Shown here: positions 57,426-63,989 of the stretch, one piece after another
Layout of the letters: every line of letters starts with the position of its first letter
Position numbering within the stretch: the first letter of the stretch is position 1
Source: a virus
Length of the DNA stretch: 64,000 bases
IMG/VR virus record: IMGVR_UViG_3300049846_001037
Span: 124,001-188,000 of that record
Reading direction: 5' to 3' (one strand)
Program-made: the position numbers and the translations under genes
The notes under the pieces: generated by a model
What the model was told of the DNA's origin: nothing
The model's input: the letters and a program-made list of their open reading frames with translations, nothing else
The model's database searches: none

Positions 57426-58055
57426 TCAGAGGACGATGACTTCTTTCTCGTTGCGACCACCGAGGTAAGCGAAGACTTTGCTCTTATCAATCTTGATGGT
57501 CTTCACTTTGCCCTGTTTGCCAAAGCGATTAGCGAACCAAGTTGCTTTGGTCTTAGAGAGCGAGTAAGACATTCCGTTAGGGGATTTGTCGTAGCCCCGA
57601 TGGATGGTGAGGAAGTCAGGGAGATTGGCGAGTTCAAGGCGGTCCTCATCGCTCATAAAGTATTCTTTGTTGGGGACTTGAGCCGTGAGGAGTTTCTTCC
57701 AGTCCTTGATGTTCTGCCAGATGTTCTCCGAGTCAATCCAGATGGAGCCGAGCAGACCCCAATAAGTCTTAGGCTCAGTAATGCGGTTGCGGATTTTGTT
57801 GAAAGCCCACAGACGATACGGACGCTCATGCCAGAAGACATAGGCATGGAAATCTCCTTCGGCAAGGCATTTGTCACACGCTTCCTGCTTCTGCTTCAAC
57901 TGCTCGTTGTAGAGGGCGTTATGCTGAGGGGTGTAGAAGATTTCCTGCACCAAAGGATGCTGAATCGCCTGCCCGAAAGGTCCGTCCATCAGACAGACGT
58001 AGAGTTCGGGGGCGAGTTCTTCTTTACGGGCGAGGACTTCCTGAAAGTTAATCAT
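57426..58055 (-). CDS. Putative ADP-ribosyltransferase (R-S-E type)
   Basis: 209 aa. The three marks of arginine-type ADP-ribosyltransferases are in order: Arg in FLTIHRGYD (Arg153), Ser-x-Ser in GMSYSLSKTKATWFA (163-167), and Glu-x-Glu in RNEKEVIVL (Glu203, Glu205), where NAD would bind. The N-terminal 100 residues are helical with Cys60/Cys63. T4 Alt and ModA alter host RNA polymerase in this way, so a host-takeover role is likely but not shown. It has the first promoter in a two- or three-gene unit, with a module palindrome upstream. Confidence 0.7.
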   Translation of the reverse strand: MINFQEVLARKEELAPELYVCLMDGPFGQAIQHPLVQEIFYTPQHNALYNEQLKQKQEACDKCLAEGDFHAYVFWHERPYRLWAFNKIRNRITEPKTYWGLLGSIWIDSENIWQNIKDWKKLLTAQVPNKEYFMSDEDRLELANLPDFLTIHRGYDKSPNGMSYSLSKTKATWFANRFGKQGKVKTIKIDKSKVFAYLGGRNEKEVIVL

Positions 58056-58061
58056 GTAGTA

Positions 58062-58090
58062 AGTATAACCTATTAAGCATAGCTTGTCAA
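58062..58090 (-). promoter_or_regulatory. Sigma-70-type promoter of the ADP-ribosyltransferase unit
   Basis: Minus strand: TTGACA, 17 bases, TATACT; 7 bases separate the TATACT from the ATG at 58055, leaving almost no leader. Confidence 0.88.
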
Positions 58091-58137
58091 GACGTGGGGC
58101 AAATAGACATGAGTGGCTGGTGATCCCTGGGAGCTAG

Positions 58138-58155
58138 TTACTTACATTTAAGTAG
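58138..58155. repeat. Palindrome copy 3 (TTACTTACATTTAAGTAG)
   Basis: Lies 47 bases before the TTGACA, exactly as copy 7 does. Confidence 0.82.
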
Positions 58156-58202
58156 GAAGAGGAGGTGGCTGCAGATCCGGTCATCTGGGTGGTTGGCACA
58201 AG

Positions 58203-58235
58203 CAAAAGGGACTCCGATGTTTTGGAGTCCCTTTG
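58203..58235 (-). terminator. Terminator after 58240-58662
   Basis: Stem AAAGGGACTCC/GGAGTCCCTTT with TTTTGC after it on the minus strand. Confidence 0.88.
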
Positions 58236-58239
58236 GGTC

Positions 58240-58662
58240 TTAGTAGATTTCGAGTTCGTCTAGTTCTTGGGAAGTTGGGGTGGAGAATTCCTTGAGGGAG
58301 TAGCGTCTTCCTGAGTCTCTGGGCGGGTTCATGCCGCTTGTTTCTTGGACTCGGTTCCATGTGGCTATGAGTTGTTCGCCGTAGGGGCGGGACTCCACAA
58401 GGACTTTGAAAGTATTACCTTCGGAGGATTGAACAGTCATGGTCTGGAGGGTAGCGACAATGTATCCGCCTTCCCAGTTCCATGAATGATTCTTTGCTTT
58501 GGTCATCACTCTGCCCTTGCAGTCGAAGGAGTCGCCCTTGAAGAAGACGACGGCACCATGACGGGCTTTGATGCGTCGGACTTCGGTTGGTGTAACTTCC
58601 CTGTGTTTGCCTTGAGGGGGCAAAGGAAGTTCGAGGCAGTCGGGGTGGATGTTGAGTCCCAT
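58240..58662 (-). CDS. Hypothetical protein, 140 aa
   Basis: Start chosen at MGLNIHPDCL (58662) with AGGAG upstream. Beta-rich, with EVTPTEVRRIKARHGAVVFFKGD and a Trp-containing middle. Acidic end. Not recognised. Confidence 0.7.
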   Translation of the reverse strand: MGLNIHPDCLELPLPPQGKHREVTPTEVRRIKARHGAVVFFKGDSFDCKGRVMTKAKNHSWNWEGGYIVATLQTMTVQSSEGNTFKVLVESRPYGEQLIATWNRVQETSGMNPPRDSGRRYSLKEFSTPTSQELDELEIY

Positions 58663-58693
58663 GACTATTTTCTCCTGCGGCGGCGATAAATCA

Positions 58694-59026
58694 TTAGCAA
58701 AACTCCCCATCGAGGAAGAAGTTGCCTGATTGGTCGTTCCACTCATTCTCCCGTGATGCCCTCTGGAATTTGGCACCAATCTGTTTCCTGTCCCTGATGA
58801 GTTTGAGCAGGTCTACTGGGGTGGAGACATCCGAGCCATTGTCGTTGGTGAGAGTATAACCTTCTTTTGCCAGCCGCTCAACACGGGCGTACCACGAGCG
58901 GACATCCACAACGCCGTTAGCCTTGTCGCCACGGAAGGTGAATTGCCAGCCTGCTGATGACTTGCCCAGATGAACGGGCTCACCAGAGACGAAGACTTCG
59001 GGAGTCATGTAGAAGTTCGTGCCCAT
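58694..59026 (-). CDS. Conserved small phage protein (MGTNFY-HLGKSSAGW type), 110 aa
   Basis: The MGTNFYMTPE opening and HLGKSSAGWQFTFRGD match a family common in phages and of unknown function. The usual zinc cysteines of that family are missing here (MTPEVFVSGEP instead), so it is a metal-free variant. Soluble. Confidence 0.76.
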   Translation of the reverse strand: MGTNFYMTPEVFVSGEPVHLGKSSAGWQFTFRGDKANGVVDVRSWYARVERLAKEGYTLTNDNGSDVSTPVDLLKLIRDRKQIGAKFQRASRENEWNDQSGNFFLDGEFC

Positions 59027-59028
59027 GT

Positions 59029-59298
59029 TCAGCCCTGAAAAGAGATGCCTTCGGGGTGGCTGTAGAGCGTTTCGCTCATCCAGCGTCCCATTCCCTTATA
59101 CCGCTTGTCTTCGTCATCGACAAGGGCAAAAGAGGTCAGGACGTAGGACCACTTGTTGTTCATGAGGTTGCGGCTCTGCTCGTTCCACTTGGCGATGAGG
59201 GCTTCGCCAACCTTCTGGGAGACGACGAGGATCTGCTCGTTGAAGGTCTCGTTGGTCGGGGTGTGGGTGTTGGTGTAGTTCATCAGGAGCATCTGCAT
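59029..59298 (-). CDS. Hypothetical protein, 89 aa
   Basis: Not recognised. Thr/Asn-rich N-terminus, then FNEQILVVSQKVGEALIAKWN and a Trp/Tyr-rich end. The phrase GEALIAKWN recurs, as GEQLIATWN, in the gene product of 58240-58662, so the two may be related. Coupled to the gene at 58694. Confidence 0.7.
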   Translation of the reverse strand: MQMLLMNYTNTHTPTNETFNEQILVVSQKVGEALIAKWNEQSRNLMNNKWSYVLTSFALVDDEDKRYKGMGRWMSETLYSHPEGISFQG

Positions 59299-59301
59299 GG
59301 C

Positions 59302-59469
59302 TTAGTCCTCCTCTTCCGCTTCGATGTCCACTTCGGGGTCTTCGAGCGTCAGATTGTTCTTGTTGACCTTCATCTTCTCCCACTTCTTCATGGCGTCCTT
59401 CTCGTTCTTGGCGGTGACGGTCACTTGTTCGGTGGCGAGGTAACGGACGGTGAGGTTGAAGGTCTTCAT
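59302..59469 (-). CDS. Small acidic-tailed protein, 55 aa
   Basis: Read directly from the DNA. Opens MKTFNLTVRYLATEQVTVTA (beta hairpin), then a basic helix (EKDAMKKWEKMK) and an acidic tail. GGAG precedes. The first gene after the promoter at 59496-59524. Confidence 0.75.
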   Translation of the reverse strand: MKTFNLTVRYLATEQVTVTAKNEKDAMKKWEKMKVNKNNLTLEDPEVDIEAEEED

Positions 59470-59495
59470 GGCGGTTCTCCTTGAGTGATGACTAC

Positions 59496-59524
59496 ATCAT
59501 AGTCTAATAAAGCTAGCTTGTCAA
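59496..59524 (-). promoter_or_regulatory. Sigma-70-type promoter of the 58240-59469 unit
   Basis: Minus strand: TTGACA, 17 bases, TATGAT; spacer AGCTAGCTTTATTAGAC. Confidence 0.85.
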
Positions 59525-59560
59525 GACCGAGGTGAGCTGCGAGGGATCCCCGTGAGCTGT

Positions 59561-59578
59561 TTACTTAAAGATAAGTAA
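59561..59578. repeat. Palindrome copy 4 (TTACTTAAAGATAAGTAA)
   Basis: Identical to copy 2. Lies 36 bases before the TTGACA. Confidence 0.82.
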
Positions 59579-59616
59579 GAAGATGTCCGGTCATCAGAAG
59601 TTGGTTGGTGGCACAA

Positions 59617-59648
59617 GCAAAAGCCCCGCCGTGTTAGGGCAGGGCTTT
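59617..59648 (-). terminator. Terminator after 59667-59906
   Basis: Stem AAGCCCTGCC/GGCGGGGCTT, then TTTTGC on the minus strand. Confidence 0.86.
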
Positions 59649-59666
59649 GCTTGGGATTACTGGGTT

Positions 59667-59906
59667 TTAGTAGGAGATGGACACATCGAAGTCGCCGTGT
59701 TCGTTGGTGGCTTCGAGGAGGGACTGGAGGGTTTCCTTGTCTTCGGGGTTGAGGTTGCGGAGGGTCTTGTTCAGTTCGTCCACTTTCTGCTTGGAGATGT
59801 AGTAGAGCCCGTTGTCGTTCATCGGGAAATGCTTCTCGATGAAGTCGGCGGAGGAGGAGCCGTTCAGCAGGCTGTGGTGTTCGATGCGATAGATGCTGAC
59901 GGACAT
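59667..59906 (-). CDS. Hypothetical protein, 79 aa
   Basis: Opens MSVSIYRIEHHSLLNG; then a helix-loop-helix with NPEDKETLQSLLEATNE. Soluble, not recognised. Last gene of the three-gene unit 59667-60623. Confidence 0.72.
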   Translation of the reverse strand: MSVSIYRIEHHSLLNGSSSADFIEKHFPMNDNGLYYISKQKVDELNKTLRNLNPEDKETLQSLLEATNEHGDFDVSISY

Positions 59907-59916
59907 GGCGTTCTCC

Positions 59917-60441
59917 TTATCGGTGAATGTTCATGGGAAGATTCTTCTTCAAGCGTTCATTGACCACCGCCGTCAAGAACACTTTCCCGAACCCTGACTT
60001 CGGGACCACCTTTTGTATCAGTTTCTTTTCTCCTTGCATGGTGATGAAGGTATCCACCTTGAAGTGTTCTTCCATTTTAGCCTTTGAGCCGTAGACTTCT
60101 ACCACAGCCCCTTGCAGAACCTTGGTCAGTTCCTCATGCTTCTCATTGATAATATCACATTCCCTCTTATTAGGGAAGTTCTTCATGGGGAAGGAGATGC
60201 TATATTCTCCTTCGACAGAGTTAACACCGCCAAAGAGGCGAAGGGACTTGCGGAAGATGAAGTCATCCAGTTTAGCCAGTTTGGATTCCAGCAGGTTGAT
60301 GCCGTAGATGACGTAGGCGTTGGCGATGGGCAACACGATGGAAAGCACCGCCGCCAGAGCCAAGCCCGAAGCCATCGCCGTCTTACCCATAGCAAGGGCG
60401 GCAAGGCAGAGGAACGAGAAGAAGATGAAGGGGCTTCTCAT
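59917..60441 (-). CDS. Membrane-anchored protein, 174 aa
   Basis: Two membrane helices at about residues 3-20 and 25-48, then a 125-residue soluble domain with CDIINEKHEELTKVL. The CDIIxxxxEE phrase recurs in the next gene (CDIIIRILGE), so the two may be related. Function unknown. Confidence 0.72.
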   Translation of the reverse strand: MRSPFIFFSFLCLAALAMGKTAMASGLALAAVLSIVLPIANAYVIYGINLLESKLAKLDDFIFRKSLRLFGGVNSVEGEYSISFPMKNFPNKRECDIINEKHEELTKVLQGAVVEVYGSKAKMEEHFKVDTFITMQGEKKLIQKVVPKSGFGKVFLTAVVNERLKKNLPMNIHR

Positions 60442-60623
60442 GGCTTCACCTCATTGAAGGGAATGATTTCTGCCTTGATGTTCATTTCACCCAGTATTCT
60501 GATGATAATATCACATTCACTTTTTGGCAACGGGTTGATATCTTCAATAATAGTGCTAGGCTCCCCATCGAAGTCGTGGTAAGCAAAGGTGCCATCTTCG
60601 AGAGTGTAGCGTATCTGGAACAT
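60438..60623 (-). CDS. Small protein, 61 aa
   Basis: Beta-rich first half (MFQIRYTLEDGTFAYHDFD), then a helix with PKSECDIIIRILGE. Function unknown. First gene after the promoter at 60647-60675. Confidence 0.74.
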   Translation of the reverse strand: MFQIRYTLEDGTFAYHDFDGEPSTIIEDINPLPKSECDIIIRILGEMNIKAEIIPFNEVKP

Positions 60624-60646
60624 GGAGTTCTCCTTGAGTTAATGTA

Positions 60647-60675
60647 ATTATATAAAATTAAAGATAGCTTGTCAA
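60647..60675 (-). promoter_or_regulatory. Sigma-70-type promoter of the 59667-60623 unit
   Basis: Minus strand: TTGACA, 17 bases, TATAAT (full consensus). Confidence 0.9.
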
Positions 60676-60719
60676 TGGGGTTGGAGCAGGTGAGCTGGCT
60701 GGTGATCATGGGGAGCTGT

Positions 60720-60737
60720 TTACTTACATTTAAGTAG
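60720..60737. repeat. Palindrome copy 5 (TTACTTACATTTAAGTAG)
   Basis: Identical to copy 3. Lies 44 bases before the TTGACA. Confidence 0.82.
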
Positions 60738-60780
60738 GGAGGGAGCCCGCTGCAGATCTGCGAGTGGGTCGTCGTGAAAA

Positions 60781-60812
60781 GCAAAAGCCCCTCTAGAGTT
60801 CAGAGGGGCTTC
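60781..60812 (-). terminator. Terminator after 60835-61365
   Basis: Stem AAGCCCCTCT/AGAGGGGCTT, then TTTTGC on the minus strand. Confidence 0.88.
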
Positions 60813-60834
60813 GGCGTTTAAGGCTGGAGATGGT

Positions 60835-61365
60835 TTATTGCATGGAGGCGAAGGACTTCTGGAGGGCGAGTTTGAAGCATCGGCATTGTTCGGGGTCGAG
60901 GGAGAAGGCGAAATTGAGGCTGGGGTCTTCGAGGGCTATGCGGTTCTTCTCGGCGGCTGGCTTATCGCCAATGGTTGAGTAGTTGCTGTTCTCGTCCACG
61001 CACCACCAGAAGGTTTCGGGGTCGCTGGACTGGAAGGAACTCTCGTCCACGATGTCGCCCAGACGAATCCATTCCTTGAGGCGACGGGCACCGTTCTTGC
61101 CTTCGAGGTAAGCCCTGATGGCTTCGACGGCTTCGCCCTGTTCGTTGTGGTCAGCGAGAACATGGATGGTGAAGTCATGCTTCTTGCTGTTGCGGAACTT
61201 GAAGGAAGTCTGGACCAGATTCTTCTGAGCCAACTTCCTGATGGACTTGGGGATGGCTCCGAACTCGAACTCGGCAGAGCCCATGTAGTCGAGGCTCATG
61301 TAGTCGGAGACCTTCTCACCTGCGTAGAACGTGACCTTGGGTTTGCATCGCTGGACGAGCCACAT
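60835..61365 (-). CDS. Conserved phage protein (DYMGSAEFEFGAIPKS type), 176 aa
   Basis: The segment SLDYMGSAEFEFGAIPKSIR (about residues 24-43) is the mark of a family found in many podophage and other phage early regions, function unknown. The rest is soluble alpha/beta with several Trp. GGAG before the ATG. Confidence 0.78.
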   Translation of the reverse strand: MWLVQRCKPKVTFYAGEKVSDYMSLDYMGSAEFEFGAIPKSIRKLAQKNLVQTSFKFRNSKKHDFTIHVLADHNEQGEAVEAIRAYLEGKNGARRLKEWIRLGDIVDESSFQSSDPETFWWCVDENSNYSTIGDKPAAEKNRIALEDPSLNFAFSLDPEQCRCFKLALQKSFASMQ

Positions 61366-61368
61366 GGT

Positions 61369-61689
61369 CTACTCCTTTCCTTCGAGGATGATGTCTCCAG
61401 CCTTAGGCTTGCCGAAGTTTTGCTTCATCGGCTTGCCCATGTTGCCACCGACACGGACGAAGATATCGTGGTCGGCATGATGGACTTCAATGACTGTGGC
61501 GGCATTGGTGTGGATACCGCCGTTCTTGCTGTGAGCCGCAACATCTCCCTGCCCATAGCGGAAATGGTCAGAGTGTTGGTAGGCGGCAACGTGTTGGATA
61601 GCGTCAGCCAGCTTCTTGCCGAACTCAGGGTCGTTCTTGATGGCATCGAGGGCATCCACCATCACAACCAACGTGGCATTGTATCCCAT
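61369..61689 (-). CDS. Hypothetical protein, 106 aa
   Basis: Soluble, His-rich middle (HVAAYQHSDHFRYGQGDVAAHS). Pattern VVMVDALDAIKNDPEFGKKLADAI is a beta-alpha start. Not recognised. First gene of a two-gene unit. Confidence 0.74.
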   Translation of the reverse strand: MGYNATLVVMVDALDAIKNDPEFGKKLADAIQHVAAYQHSDHFRYGQGDVAAHSKNGGIHTNAATVIEVHHADHDIFVRVGGNMGKPMKQNFGKPKAGDIILEGKE

Positions 61690-61716
61690 GACGTGTCTCC
61701 TTTGAGTGATGGAGTA

Positions 61717-61745
61717 AGTATAACTAATTGGCCGATGCTTGTCAA
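61717..61745 (-). promoter_or_regulatory. Sigma-70-type promoter of the 60835-61689 unit
   Basis: Minus strand: TTGACA, 17 bases, TATACT. Confidence 0.88.
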
Positions 61746-61789
61746 CGCATCTCCGCCTGCGAGCTGCTGGGGATCACCGGCTGCAGTGC

Positions 61790-61807
61790 TTACTTAAATT
61801 TAAGTAG
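61790..61807. repeat. Palindrome copy 6 (TTACTTAAATTTAAGTAG)
   Basis: Lies 44 bases before the TTGACA, as copy 5 does. Confidence 0.82.
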
Positions 61808-61849
61808 GCGGCCGTCTTCCTCGCAGCGGGCTGGGACATCTCGGCGCAG

Positions 61850-61882
61850 CAAAAAGCCCACACCTGCTGGGGTATGGGCTTG
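61850..61882 (-). terminator. Terminator after 61906-62187
   Basis: Stem AAGCCCATACC/GGTGTGGGCTT-like, then TTTTTGC on the minus strand. Confidence 0.84.
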
Positions 61883-61905
61883 CGGCAACAGACTGCTGGA
61901 GATGA

Positions 61906-62187
61906 TTACTTCTTCAACGCCTTGTCAATCATCTCTTGGACTTCTTTGACTATTTTATCTTTGGCTGTCTTCTCAATGGTGGCTCGGAACATGGGACGAA
62001 GGGACTCACGCTCGTAGTCGCTCACCTTTAAGCCTGCGAGGATTTCGTCTTCCACTTTGCGTAGCGTAGGAATCATCTGTTCAAAGGTCTTGAGCATCTG
62101 AACACGCAGAAACTCATTGACCTGCTCAATTTGTTTATGAACAGATTCTTGTTCCATCTCTTTTAGTGTGTTGAGTAGGTCAGCCAT
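61906..62187 (-). CDS. Coiled-coil protein, 93 aa
   Basis: Nearly all helical, heptad-like: MADLLNTLKEMEQESVHKQI, then FEQMIPTLRKVEDEIL and a Lys-rich end. Likely forms an oligomer. Function unknown. Overlaps the upstream 58-aa gene by 8 bases. Confidence 0.75.
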   Translation of the reverse strand: MADLLNTLKEMEQESVHKQIEQVNEFLRVQMLKTFEQMIPTLRKVEDEILAGLKVSDYERESLRPMFRATIEKTAKDKIVKEVQEMIDKALKK

Positions 62188-62356
62188 TGGGCACCTTCAT
62201 TGAAGCAAGACAATCTTTGCAGGTGACTTTCTTCCAGTCAAAGGAAGATTGGGGGTCATCGTATTTCATGCCATCGTAGTCGCAGAGGATGTAGGATTCA
62301 TCTTCTCCACTTGATTGGGAGCAGGTCTCTCCAGCGGCGGCATGCACGACCTTCAT
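62180..62356 (-). CDS. Small Cys-containing protein, 58 aa
   Basis: Read directly from the DNA. Opens MKVVHAAAGETCSQSSGEDE; Cys at 12 and 25, then CKDC at 46-49, a probable zinc site. Its ATG overlaps the upstream stop by 4 bases and its stop overlaps the next ATG by 8. Function unknown. Confidence 0.74.
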   Translation of the reverse strand: MKVVHAAAGETCSQSSGEDESYILCDYDGMKYDDPQSSFDWKKVTCKDCLASMKVPNG

Positions 62357-62712
62357 GGCTTCTGCTCCTTGTAGTTCACCATCTCTGCGATCTTTTTCAG
62401 GAGCTCATAGTTGTCCTGAACGCCCACCACATTACCGAGGTAGTGAGCGTTAGCCTTGACCCACGCCTTGCGTTCCACTTCTTCCATTGAGAAGCAGACC
62501 CCACGCAGAGTTCCTTCACGCAGTTCCTTCTTGGAAATCTTGATGGGGTTGCGCCAGTCCTTGCCCACAATCCAAGACTGGGTGGTTTCCCCGTCAATGG
62601 TGTGAGGACGCCAATGTTCCTTCCAGATGGGTCCGCCAGTTGAGCGACCCTGAGCATCTTTGGCGTAGACTCTGTGGTTGTCTTCGAAGATGTAGATGGT
62701 TGAGCCGATCAT
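62353..62712 (-). CDS. Hypothetical protein, 119 aa
   Basis: Beta-rich first half (IYIFEDNHRVYAKDAQGRST), Trp-rich, then a helix ending LLKKIAEMVNYKEQ. Soluble. Not recognised. Confidence 0.74.
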   Translation of the reverse strand: MIGSTIYIFEDNHRVYAKDAQGRSTGGPIWKEHWRPHTIDGETTQSWIVGKDWRNPIKISKKELREGTLRGVCFSMEEVERKAWVKANAHYLGNVVGVQDNYELLKKIAEMVNYKEQKP

Positions 62713-62828
62713 TTTTGACTCCTGAGATATTCCTGATGCATCTTGCGAATGTGTTTGGTGTTTTGGCGTTTAGTATACAGCCCAGAAGCCACAAGGAAAA
62801 GGATGAAGACCAGCCATGTGATATCCAT
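62709..62828 (-). CDS. Small membrane peptide, 39 aa
   Basis: Start chosen at MDITWLVFILF (62828); a longer frame would run through the tRNA-like RNA. One membrane helix (about 3-19) and a basic tail. Such peptides can sit in the inner membrane; function unknown. Confidence 0.66.
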   Translation of the reverse strand: MDITWLVFILFLVASGLYTKRQNTKHIRKMHQEYLRSQK

Positions 62829-62884
62829 TACTTGGCTCCTTTGAATTTCTTCTTGGCTTTCTTGTATTTGCGTAGGCGGCTCAT
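62828..62884 (-). CDS. Tiny basic peptide, 18 aa
   Basis: Reads MSRLRKYKKAKKKFKGAK, 11 of 18 residues basic. Stop and next start overlap (TAATG), and a purine-rich AGGA lies before the ATG. It could be a leader peptide or an RNA-binding peptide; short length keeps it uncertain. Confidence 0.5.
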   Translation of the reverse strand: MSRLRKYKKAKKKFKGAK

Positions 62885-62904
62885 GACACATCCTATAAGG
62901 GGGC

Positions 62905-63005
62905 GGTGAGAGACCGAACCCACTTTTAATGGCAGAGGGGCGGATTCGAACCGCTCTCCCTATCTCTAGGGCGACTTTCCATCGTCCATCTCTGGGGCTC
63001 TCACC
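62905..63005 (-). ncRNA. tRNA-Ser-like leader RNA
   Basis: Directly after the TATACT of promoter 63013-63041 the minus strand reads GGTGAGAG, then a possible anticodon loop ATGGAAA (GGA, serine), a long variable-arm hairpin CCCTAGAGATAGGG, and GCGGTTCGAATCCGC, a normal T arm. One 3' side, CTCTGCCA at 62930-62937, pairs with the 5' end only imperfectly. Further on, CTCTCACC (62905-62912) pairs perfectly with GGTGAGAG. No normal D arm is seen. It is either a broken or odd tRNA, or a tRNA-like leader of the operon. Confidence 0.5.
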
Positions 63006-63012
63006 TGTCATC

Positions 63013-63041
63013 AGTATAACTTTCTGGGAGACCCTTGTCAA
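63013..63041 (-). promoter_or_regulatory. Sigma-70-type promoter of the tRNA-like RNA and its operon
   Basis: Minus strand: TTGACA, 17 bases, TATACT; expected start within about 8 bases of the GGTGAGAG. Confidence 0.88.
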
Positions 63042-63088
63042 TGACGCCAGCAGCTCTGGGGACGCCGCTGCTGATCCCCGGGAGCTGG

Positions 63089-63106
63089 TTACTTAAATTT
63101 AAGTAA
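63089..63106. repeat. Palindrome copy 7 (TTACTTAAATTTAAGTAA)
   Basis: Perfect 18-bp palindrome, 47 bases before the TTGACA. Confidence 0.85.
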
Positions 63107-63142
63107 GCCAGGACATCACGGGCTGCGGCGGAGATGTGGCGC

Positions 63143-63190
63143 AAAAATAAGCCCCCTTATTTTATATAAAACTATTAGATTATAAGGGGG
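63143..63190 (-). terminator. Likely terminator upstream of the last module
   Basis: Arms CCCCCTTAT (63152-63160) and ATAAGGGGG (63182-63190) with a 21-base A/T-rich loop, then CTTATTTTTG on the minus strand. It also lies just before the start of the plus-strand HNH gene. Confidence 0.6.
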
Positions 63191-63195
63191 TTCAC

Positions 63196-63699
63196 ATGGA
63201 AACTAAAAAGTGTTCTAAATGCCATATAACAAAGTCTATTGATAACTTTTACGCTTCACACGTTGACAGAACATGTATTGATTGCCACAGAAAAAGGAAC
63301 AAGGAATACAAGAAATTACACCCAGAGATAATTAGGGCTCAAAAGCAAAGATATAAAGAAAGGGGCAAGGGGGCAAAGGCATACGCCAGATCGATGAGTA
63401 AACTAGAGTTCAGGTTTAGAAGGTGGGAAATAAATGCCAAGAAAAGAGGAATAGTATGGGACTTAACATTCGATGATATTAAAGATATGCCTATGACATG
63501 TTTTTACAGTGAAATGGAACTTACTCTAAAACCAAATCAATTAAATACAATCTCTCTAGATAGAAAAAACAGTGATTTAGGCTATACAAAAACCAACGTT
63601 GTATTCGCCTCTGCAAAAATCAACAGAATGAAAAGCGACATGAGCATTAACGATTTTTTAATGCTATGTAAACTTGTCACAAATAAATGCCCTGGCTGA
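63196..63699 (+). CDS. HNH-type homing endonuclease
   Basis: 167 aa, plus strand, against nearly all neighbours. Two N-terminal CxxC pairs (CSKC at 6-9, CIDC near 27-30), a basic middle, then the HNH-like end SLDRKNSDLGYTKTNVVFAS with a following Asn and Lys. More A/T-rich than the flanking genes, which suggests recent arrival. No intron or intein is evident, so it is probably free-standing. Its stop codon lies inside a hairpin (63689-63718). Confidence 0.82.
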   Translation: METKKCSKCHITKSIDNFYASHVDRTCIDCHRKRNKEYKKLHPEIIRAQKQRYKERGKGAKAYARSMSKLEFRFRRWEINAKKRGIVWDLTFDDIKDMPMTCFYSEMELTLKPNQLNTISLDRKNSDLGYTKTNVVFASAKINRMKSDMSINDFLMLCKLVTNKCPG

Positions 63700-63718
63700 T
63701 TTTTACGTCAGCCAGGGC
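63689..63718 (+). terminator. Hairpin at the end of the HNH gene
   Basis: Perfect 11-bp stem GCCCTGGCTGA/TCAGCCAGGGC with an 8-base loop. It is not followed by a T-run, so it may be only an RNA-stabilising or weak terminating hairpin. Confidence 0.5.
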
Positions 63719-63720
63719 GG

Positions 63721-63778
63721 TTTCCTGCGGCGGTCTGTCCAAGTCCCAGAGGGCGGGAGAGACCTATGCGGCAGGAAA
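63721..63778. other. Nested inverted repeats, possible structured RNA
   Basis: TTTCCTGC (63721-63728) pairs with GCAGGAAA (63771-63778); inside, GGTCT (63732-63736) pairs with AGACC (63760-63764); inside that lies CCC-AGA-GGG. GGGGTTCAAGTCTC follows at 63778-63791, like a T loop, but no tRNA fits. No gene is present in 63700-63791. Confidence 0.45.
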
Positions 63779-63791
63779 GGGGTTCAAGTCT

Positions 63792-63989
63792 CTATATTTG
63801 TTCATACAGCAGAGCGGGGCTAAACTTTATTTTCTTCTTGGCAAAATTACACCTTAGCCACTTATCATCTATGCGTGACCTTTCAGCCTTTTTCTTGCGA
63901 TTCTTCATTGCCTTTTCAACAGCCTTATTTCTTTGAGCAATATACTCATCTGTTAAAAAGACATCATCATCCCAGTTATTGATTCTCAT
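63792..63989 (-). CDS. Small basic protein, 65 aa
   Basis: Opens MRINNWDDDVFLTDEYIAQR, then a strongly basic helix (MKNRKKKAERSR). May bind nucleic acid. Function unknown. The last 11 bases of the window hold no further feature. Confidence 0.7.
   Translation of the reverse strand: MRINNWDDDVFLTDEYIAQRNKAVEKAMKNRKKKAERSRIDDKWLRCNFAKKKIKFSPALLYEQI

Noticed and set aside
58240-58779. A 179-aa version of the protein at 58240-58662
   Set aside because: The longer start lies within the upstream gene (58694-59026), and AGGAG precedes the inner ATG.
61147-61797. Long plus-strand open frame of 216 codons
   Set aside because: It lies opposite two minus-strand genes with good ribosome sites and motifs, and it runs through their promoter; the composition is that of an antisense shadow.
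55700-63106. Palindromes as a CRISPR array
   Set aside because: Copies are spaced 1.1-1.4 kb apart with genes between them; there are no spacers and no cas genes.
63700-63791. A tRNA gene ending in GGGGTTCAAGTCTC
   Set aside because: No acceptor stem can be formed at the right distance and there is no anticodon arm.
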